Positions 12,779-17,283 of a stretch of 17,283 nucleotides of DNA are shown here, one piece after another. The position numbers and the translations under genes were made by a program. Under the pieces are notes generated by a model that did not search any database, had not been told where the DNA came from, and saw only the letters and a program-made list of their open reading frames with translations. This stretch comes from an uncultured Terriglobus sp. Lineage in GTDB: Bacteria > Acidobacteriota > Terriglobia > Terriglobales > Acidobacteriaceae. Each line of letters begins with the position of its first letter. Position 1 is the stretch's first letter. The stretch is taken from positions 1-17,283 of the forward strand of contig CALMRM010000287.1 of NCBI GenBank assembly GCA_937871605.1, in the 5' to 3' direction.

Positions 12779-14997
12779 TTCTTGTCGCCTCGGCTCACTT
12801 CCACATTGACCGCGTAGAACGTCGCGCCGCCGCCCAGGTCAGTCAGGCGCTCGCTGGTGAGCACGTTGATGCCGTTCCTATCAGCGGCCAGCTTGTTCCA
12901 ACCCAGCGAAGCGGCCACGGTGCCGGGCTGCACGCGTTGGGTGACACTTGCCCTCAGGCACAGGCTGCCACGGTCGTTGCGCGCCACTACGGTGTCGCCT
13001 TCAGCGATGCCACGCGCCTCGGCATCTTCGGGATGTATCTCCAGCACGCCCAGGCCAACGCGCTCGTCTTCCATCGCGCGGTGCCGTGGCACGTTGGCGA
13101 ACGTGGAGTTCATCCAGTGGTCGGCCTTGCGCGCCAGCAGGCGCAGGGGTTGCGTGCTGTCGTTGCGCTCCGGCGTGGGGACGTATGCGGGCAGCGGGTC
13201 CAGCCCCTGCTGCTGCAGCGTTTCTGAAAAGAACTCCGCTCGACCGCTCGGTGTTCGAAACCACGAAGCACCACTGAAGGGCAGAAACGCGCCGCGCCCA
13301 GTGCGTGGTAGAGCCAGCGGCACGCGAGCCTCTGCCTGTAGGCGCTCAAACGTGATGCCCGCCTGCCACGGATGCGTACTGTCCAGTGCCTGCCGGATGA
13401 GGTCCTCCTCCGTGTCGCGAAAACATGGCTCCGCAAATCCCATCCGCTGCGCCAGTTGCGCAAACAGCCACACGTTGCTGCGCACCTCGCCGGGTGGGTC
13501 CACGGCGCGGGATGACAGCTGCACGTGGTAGTGGCCGTAGGCACCCTGCACGTCGTCCTGCTCCAGGAAGGTGGGCGCGGGCAGCACGAGATCGGCGTAG
13601 TCGGCGGTGTCGGTCAGGAAGCTGTCGTGCACGACGGTAAACAGGTCCGTGCGCCGCATGCCACGCAGCACCGCGTTCTGGTTGGGTGCGACGGCGGCGG
13701 GATTGCTGTTGTAGACGAACAGCGCGTGGACCGGCGGCTCTGCCAGTTCCGTCAGCGCGTGGCCCAGCTGGCTCATGTTTACGGTGCGCGCGGCGCGGTG
13801 CAACGGGCTGCTCTGCATCAATTCCGGCATCTGCAGCTTTGTGGAATTGAAGCCGAAGGCAGCCGAGGTAGACAAGAGCACACCTCCGCCATGGTGCCGC
13901 CACGCACCCGTCAGCAGCGGCAGCATGGCTACCGCCCGGGCCGCAGTGCCGCCGTTGTCCGTGCGCTGGATGCCGTAGTTCAGCCGAATCACAGCGGGCG
14001 TGGTGGTGGCGTAGGCGCGAGCAAACGCTACGATCGTCTCCGCATCAAGGCCGGTGATGCCTGCAACACGCTCTGGTGCGTATTCCGCTGTGGCCACACG
14101 GTCGCGCAATGCGTCGAACCCGTGCGTGCACTCCGCGATATAGTCGCGGTCTTCCAGGCCGTCGCGCAGGATGACGTGCATCATGCCCATGGCCAGCGCG
14201 GTGTCACTGCCGGGCCTGATGGCGAGGTGCTGGTCGGCCAGCCGCGCCGTCTTGGTCTGGTAGGGATCGATGACGACCAGCCGGGCACCATTGCGCCGCG
14301 CCTGCTCAATAAACGGCCACAGATGGATGCTGTTGCCGTGCAGGTTTGCGCCCCACGCCACGATCAGCTTCGCGTGGGCAAAGCTCTGCGGCTCCGGTCC
14401 CAGGCGCGTGCCGTACACGGCATTCAGCGCGGCCGCGCCCGCGGTGGAGCAAATGGTGCGTGCAAGCTGCGACGCACCCAACCGGTGAAAAAAGCGGCGA
14501 TCCATGGACCCAAAGCCAAGCTGGCCGATGGTGCCCGCGTAGCTGTACGGCAGGATGGACTCCGGCCCGTGCCGGTCGCTGACCTGTTGCAGCCGCTGCG
14601 CCATGGTGCCCAGCGCCTCATCCCAGCTGACCCGCTCAAAGGCTTCCAGCTCCCGGCCGTGTGTCAGCGCACCCTTGGGCACGCCGGCGCGGCGGCGCAA
14701 GGGGTAGAGCAGCCGGTCCGGCGCGTAAACGCGATCCAGAAAGCGCGCCACCTTGCCGCACAGAAACCCACGCGTCACCGGGTGCGTGGGATCTCCTGCG
14801 ATGCGCACCACGCGGTTGGCCGCCGTATCCACCGTGGCCAGCACGCCGCAGCTATCCGGGCAATCCAGCGAGCAGGTGCTGTGCACCGTTTTCTGCACAA
14901 CCTGCGAGGCAAGCGGGGCTCGCGCGGTCGTTCGCGCGCCGTTCTCATGTGGTGCAAAGGCACCAGTCGCGGCTACGGCATCGATGTCAGGAGACAT
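12769..14997 (-). CDS. Cytoplasmic molybdopterin oxidoreductase with [4Fe-4S] cluster (DMSO reductase superfamily)
   Basis: This 742-residue catalytic-type subunit binds bis-molybdopterin guanine dinucleotide. The N-terminal iron-sulfur motif is C42-x3-C46-x3-C50-x29-C80 (STCSLDCPDSCG and GFLCGK). C183 in ARTICSTAGAA aligns with the Mo-ligating Cys of periplasmic nitrate reductase by position and context, though the ligand assignment is tentative. The C-terminal dinucleotide-binding domain is recognisable (about residues 620-740: RLLARKADHWMNSTF, IHPEDAEARGIAEGDTV). There is no Tat signal, so the enzyme should be cytoplasmic. No ferredoxin-like, membrane-anchor or chaperone gene is nearby, so this looks like a single-subunit enzyme of unknown substrate. 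The start at 14997 is preferred over 15018 and 15030 because TACAAT lies exactly 6 bases before it. It shares 10 bases with the end of the permease gene. Confidence 0.88.
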   Translation of the reverse strand: MSPDIDAVAATGAFAPHENGARTTARAPLASQVVQKTVHSTCSLDCPDSCGVLATVDTAANRVVRIAGDPTHPVTRGFLCGKVARFLDRVYAPDRLLYPLRRRAGVPKGALTHGRELEAFERVSWDEALGTMAQRLQQVSDRHGPESILPYSYAGTIGQLGFGSMDRRFFHRLGASQLARTICSTAGAAALNAVYGTRLGPEPQSFAHAKLIVAWGANLHGNSIHLWPFIEQARRNGARLVVIDPYQTKTARLADQHLAIRPGSDTALAMGMMHVILRDGLEDRDYIAECTHGFDALRDRVATAEYAPERVAGITGLDAETIVAFARAYATTTPAVIRLNYGIQRTDNGGTAARAVAMLPLLTGAWRHHGGGVLLSTSAAFGFNSTKLQMPELMQSSPLHRAARTVNMSQLGHALTELAEPPVHALFVYNSNPAAVAPNQNAVLRGMRRTDLFTVVHDSFLTDTADYADLVLPAPTFLEQDDVQGAYGHYHVQLSSRAVDPPGEVRSNVWLFAQLAQRMGFAEPCFRDTEEDLIRQALDSTHPWQAGITFERLQAEARVPLALPRTGRGAFLPFSGASWFRTPSGRAEFFSETLQQQGLDPLPAYVPTPERNDSTQPLRLLARKADHWMNSTFANVPRHRAMEDERVGLGVLEIHPEDAEARGIAEGDTVVARNDRGSLCLRASVTQRVQPGTVAASLGWNKLAADRNGINVLTSERLTDLGGGATFYAVNVEVSRGDKNYS

Positions 14998-15003
14998 GGG
15001 ATG

Positions 15004-15009
15004 ATTGTA
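15004..15009 (-). promoter_or_regulatory. -10 element TACAAT six bases before the molybdopterin enzyme start (leaderless type)
   Basis: On the minus strand TACAAT (15009 to 15004) is followed by CATCCC and then ATG at 14997. This is the same spacing and hexamer as before the TrmJ gene. The element would lie inside the coding region if the longer in-frame starts at 15018 or 15030 were used, which argues for the shorter protein. No clear -35 is seen 16-18 bases upstream. Confidence 0.55.
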
Positions 15010-15108
15010 AAAGTTCATCGCAGACACCACGGAACCGCACGCTCACCAGGCACAACGCAGCAACCACAGCCTCTGCGAAACGGGGCACCCTGTTAGGAGA
15101 CACCGCGC

Positions 15109-15588
15109 ATGCGCCGCATTTTGCTTACACTCGCCCTGACCGTTGCGGCTTTCCCCGTGGTCGCTCCGCATCGCCTCCCTGCCCAGGACCGCGAAGGCAG
15201 CCAGATGAAGACGCTGCCCCAGGGCGAACTGGACGTGGTCAAGGTGCTGCTGGCGCAGGAACGCGCGTGGAACAAGGGCGACATGGCCGGGTTTACCAGC
15301 GGCTATAAAAACTCGCCGGACACGGTCTTCATGGGGTCGGAGCTAGCCCGTGGCTATGACGGCATGGTGGCGCGGTACGCCAAAAATTATCCCAACAAGG
15401 AAACCATGGGCCGCCTGACCTTTAGCGACCTTGAACCACGCCTGCTGGACGAGCGCTTTGCCACCGTGACCGGCGCGTTCCAACTGGAGCGCAGCAAAAA
15501 GGGCGGCGGCAATGCCAACGGCATCTTCTCTCTGGTGCTTGAAAAGACCGCGGACGGCTGGAAGATTGTGCTCGACCACACGTCGTAG
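15109..15588 (+). CDS. Exported NTF2-like (DUF4440/SnoaL-type) protein
   Basis: This 159-residue protein has a signal peptide (residues 1 to about 26, cleavage near LPAQ), followed by one NTF2-like cone fold. Family signs are the opening helix with LAQERAWNKGDMAGF, the middle strand segment GYDGMVARYAKNYPN, and the closing strands LVLEKTADGWKIVLDHTS. DUF4440 proteins of this size are small ligand-binding or isomerase-like folds with no general function. The ATG at 15109 is well supported by TTAGGAGA (15093-15100) at normal spacing. The gene is divergent from the molybdopterin enzyme (111 bases between starts) and is followed after 88 bases by a thiol:disulfide lipoprotein in the same direction. 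That next gene seems to have its own promoter, so shared function is not implied. Confidence 0.85.
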   Translation: MRRILLTLALTVAAFPVVAPHRLPAQDREGSQMKTLPQGELDVVKVLLAQERAWNKGDMAGFTSGYKNSPDTVFMGSELARGYDGMVARYAKNYPNKETMGRLTFSDLEPRLLDERFATVTGAFQLERSKKGGGNANGIFSLVLEKTADGWKIVLDHTS

Positions 15589-15661
15589 GCGTTTTCGAGC
15601 ATCGCGGCAATCCGGGGATACGATGCATGCTTTGTCCCTGAATTGGCTCCCGGGTGCCTGC

Positions 15662-15667
15662 GATAAT
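15662..15667 (+). promoter_or_regulatory. -10 element GATAAT nine bases before the disulfide lipoprotein start
   Basis: GATAAT at 15662-15667 is followed by CGAGACTGC and ATG at 15677. The expected transcription start is 0-3 bases before the ATG. No Shine-Dalgarno sequence is present. TTGGCT (15643-15648) is the nearest -35-like hexamer, but the 13-base spacer is too short to be convincing. Confidence 0.45.
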
Positions 15668-15676
15668 CGAGACTGC

Positions 15677-16684
15677 ATGCTGAACCGTCCGCACCTCTCT
15701 CGCGCAGCCGCTTCCCTGGCGTTGCTCGTCTCACTCCTGGCCGCAGGCTGCCATGCGCAAACTCCGGGCGGTGCGCTTTCGCCGGAGGTGGCGCGGCGCA
15801 TCGCGATTACCATCCGGGCCAAGGCGCAGCTGCCGTTCAACTATGACGTCACGGTGGGCGACCACAAGCCAAGCTCGCAGGCCGGATGGGATGAGGTCAC
15901 GGTCTTGTTAGGCGAGCATGGCAAACCACTCAAGCCCATGACGTTCCTCCTGTCCAAGGACGGCAAGACGCTGGCGCAGATGAACACCTTTGACCTCGGA
16001 AAGGATCCGAAGACGCTGGTGAGTGATGCCGGTCGCCCAGCGCGTGGCGGCAGTGAAAAGGCGCCGGTAGACATCGTGGTCTTCGACGACCTGGAATGTC
16101 CCTTCTGCGCCCGCATGCACGCAGCCATGTTTCCTGCCGTGCTCAACCGCTATGGCGATAGGGTGCGTATTGCCTACAAGGACAACCCGCTGACGCAGAT
16201 CCACCCCTGGGCCACGCACGCCGCGGTGGATGCCGATTGCCTGGCGCAGCAAAGCAACAGCGGCTACTGGGCTTTGGTGGACCACCTGCACGAGCACCTG
16301 TCCGACATCGGTGTAGACCCAGCCGCCAAGCCCGGTCCCGACGGCAAGCAGCCGGAGAAAACGCTGCCGGTCGCCATGGCGCAACTCGATCAGGCCACCC
16401 TGGACGAGGGCAAGCGGCAGAAGGTGAACGAAGGCAAGCTGCAGGCCTGTGTGAAAGCCCAGGACGAGACGCCTGTAAAGGCGGGTCTGGCAGAGGGCGA
16501 GCAACTCAACGTGAACGGCGTCCCGGCGCTCTTCATCAACGGTGAATCGATAACGGGTGCGGTGCCCATCGAGTATGTGTACCGTGCGATTGACGCTGCA
16601 CTGACCGCCCAGGGCATCACGCCTCCGCCAGCCGTATCTATCCCGTCGCTGGACGAACCAGCACCGCCCGCGCGATCCAACTGA
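15677..16684 (+). CDS. DsbA/DsbC-like thiol:disulfide oxidoreductase lipoprotein
   Basis: This 335-residue envelope protein starts with a lipoprotein signal (LLAAGC, acylated Cys at 25; the -3 position is Ala rather than the usual Leu). A domain of about 100 residues follows (about 33-125, with TFLLSKDGKTLAQMNTFDL), then a thioredoxin-fold domain of the DsbA-like/Thioredoxin_4 kind. The redox motif is C141-P-F-C144 in DDLECPFCARMH. The cis-proline is P283 in NGVPALFING, preceded by Val. The helical insert between them is long and charged (about residues 208-265). The protein probably makes or rearranges disulfide bonds in exported proteins while anchored to a membrane. The start at 15677 is set by the lipobox and the -10 element; an in-frame extension upstream lacks support. 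No DsbB or DsbD partner gene is seen. It ends 15 bases before the end of the convergent next gene. Confidence 0.88.
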   Translation: MLNRPHLSRAAASLALLVSLLAAGCHAQTPGGALSPEVARRIAITIRAKAQLPFNYDVTVGDHKPSSQAGWDEVTVLLGEHGKPLKPMTFLLSKDGKTLAQMNTFDLGKDPKTLVSDAGRPARGGSEKAPVDIVVFDDLECPFCARMHAAMFPAVLNRYGDRVRIAYKDNPLTQIHPWATHAAVDADCLAQQSNSGYWALVDHLHEHLSDIGVDPAAKPGPDGKQPEKTLPVAMAQLDQATLDEGKRQKVNEGKLQACVKAQDETPVKAGLAEGEQLNVNGVPALFINGESITGAVPIEYVYRAIDAALTAQGITPPPAVSIPSLDEPAPPARSN

Positions 16685-16699
16685 CCGCCCGCGGCAGCC

Positions 16700-17283
16700 T
16701 CACTTGGTCGGAATCGGTTTTTGCCCCTGGTTGTACGTCGCGACACCGTGCGTGATGTGGCGCAGTGCAAACTCGCGCACCACGTTGCCGACGCCGGTAA
16801 AGCCGATGCCGAGCGCAGCATTCTGAAAGGTCAGGCCCACCCCGCGCTCCCTGCCCGGGTAGTACAGGTTTGAGATGGCACCGGCCGTCATGCTACCCAG
16901 GATGTGCGAGTAGTTGGGCTGCCACTTGCCGTTGTCGCCGCGTGCAACTACAGAGCGCGTAAAGGCATACCAGGTCCGCTGCCCCAAACCGCCAGACCCC
17001 TTGTAGAAGTATCGCGGGTCCTGGTGAAAGACCGCGGGGTACACTGCGCTGCCAAAGAAGCGGCTCAGTGTACCGGTGGCCAGGGTGGAGCCGTACCGTT
17101 TGGCATACCCCTCTGTGCCCTGCCCGAATGAAGGGTACGTGTTGCGCCCCTGCTGAATGCCTGCCGCTACGCCTGCGGCGAAAAATGCGAACGGATCGCT
17201 GCGTGCCCGCACCGCCATCTTGACCTTCTGCTTGGTCTTGAGCGGGGCCGCGTCCCACACAAAGCTCATGTAGAAGTTCGGGA
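16700..17283 (-). CDS. Acidobacterial-type protein of unknown function, 5' partial at window edge
   Basis: The frame is open from its stop (16702-16700) to the window edge. The codons before the internal ATG at 17269 read PNFY, so the protein probably starts outside the window. The visible part has about 194 residues. It contains FGQGTEGYAKRYGS, a segment with FHQDPRYFYKGSGG, TRSVVARGDNGKWQPNYS, and AGAISNLYYPGRERGVG followed by helices ending FALRHITHG. I recall this motif set from a family frequent in Acidobacteria, with Gly-rich small-residue helices suggesting a membrane or envelope location. The family has no role that I can name. Alternating Gly/Ala-rich stretches (FAAGVAAGIQQG, LGSMTAGAISN) fit membrane-associated helices. 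Convergent with the disulfide lipoprotein. Confidence 0.7.
   Translation of the reverse strand, partial: PNFYMSFVWDAAPLKTKQKVKMAVRARSDPFAFFAAGVAAGIQQGRNTYPSFGQGTEGYAKRYGSTLATGTLSRFFGSAVYPAVFHQDPRYFYKGSGGLGQRTWYAFTRSVVARGDNGKWQPNYSHILGSMTAGAISNLYYPGRERGVGLTFQNAALGIGFTGVGNVVREFALRHITHGVATYNQGQKPIPTK

Noticed and set aside
13525..15096. Long plus-strand open frame (about 520 codons) opposite the molybdopterin gene.
   Set aside because: It mirrors a real high-GC gene on the other strand, has Arg/His/Gln/Ala-rich low-information content, no recognisable domain and no ribosome site. It is a shadow frame.
15512..15676. In-frame 55-codon extension of the disulfide lipoprotein, overlapping the NTF2-like gene.
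   Set aside because: It would bury the lipoprotein signal and overlap the preceding gene by 77 bases. The start at 15677 has its own -10 element.

Overview
The window looks like chromosomal DNA from an Acidobacteriota of the Terriglobia type (Terriglobus, Granulicella or Edaphobacter-like). The grounds are the high-GC codon use, dispersed palindromic repeats built on CATCCTGAGCGGAGC...TCGAAGGACCTGC and on GCGGGCTGAAGGCCCGC, and several protein families that I associate with that group. This assignment is an inference from pattern memory, not from a search. I see no rRNA, tRNA, CRISPR array, insertion sequence, integrase or phage gene.

Layout. Positions 1-2397 hold two consecutive mandelate racemase/sugar-acid dehydratase (enolase superfamily) genes. 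The first is cut by the window edge; the second carries a Tat signal. A nested stem-loop (2416-2476) and a palindromic repeat cluster (2530-2613) follow, then an RraA/HMG-aldolase-fold protein with a signal peptide (2659-3603). This block reads as an exported sugar-acid dehydration and possible aldol-cleavage module. Next come a TrmJ-type tRNA 2'-O-methyltransferase (3644-4393), a 325-base repeat-rich gap, and a dipeptidyl-peptidase-IV-like S9 peptidase (4719-7175). A 99-base nested palindrome (7193-7291) separates the peptidase from a convergent single-pass membrane protein (8041-7307).

Divergent from the membrane protein is a two-gene unit: a sensorless GGDEF-EAL protein (8152-9567) followed after 2 bases by a stand-alone BLUF blue-light receptor (9570-10004). 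It looks like a light-responsive c-di-GMP module split over two polypeptides. Two MacB/FtsX-type ABC permeases follow (10096-11322 and 11528-12778), with a 114-base bipartite inverted repeat between them and no ATPase gene in view. A cytoplasmic molybdopterin oxidoreductase (14997-12769) lies on the other strand and overlaps the second permease tail to tail by 10 bases. The right end holds a secreted NTF2-like protein (15109-15588), a thiol:disulfide lipoprotein with a CPFC active site (15677-16684), and the 3' part of an acidobacterial-type protein of unknown function (minus strand, 16700 to the window edge).

Regulatory texture. Four genes have a -10-like hexamer only 6-9 bases before the chosen start codon and no convincing Shine-Dalgarno sequence: TrmJ, the S9 peptidase, the molybdopterin enzyme and the disulfide lipoprotein. 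This suggests leaderless or nearly leaderless transcripts. Other genes have ordinary GGAG-type sites. I found no clearly new defence or mobile system. The most interesting signals are the split BLUF/c-di-GMP pair, the exported sugar-acid enzymes, the leaderless starts and the nested word-repeat palindromes.
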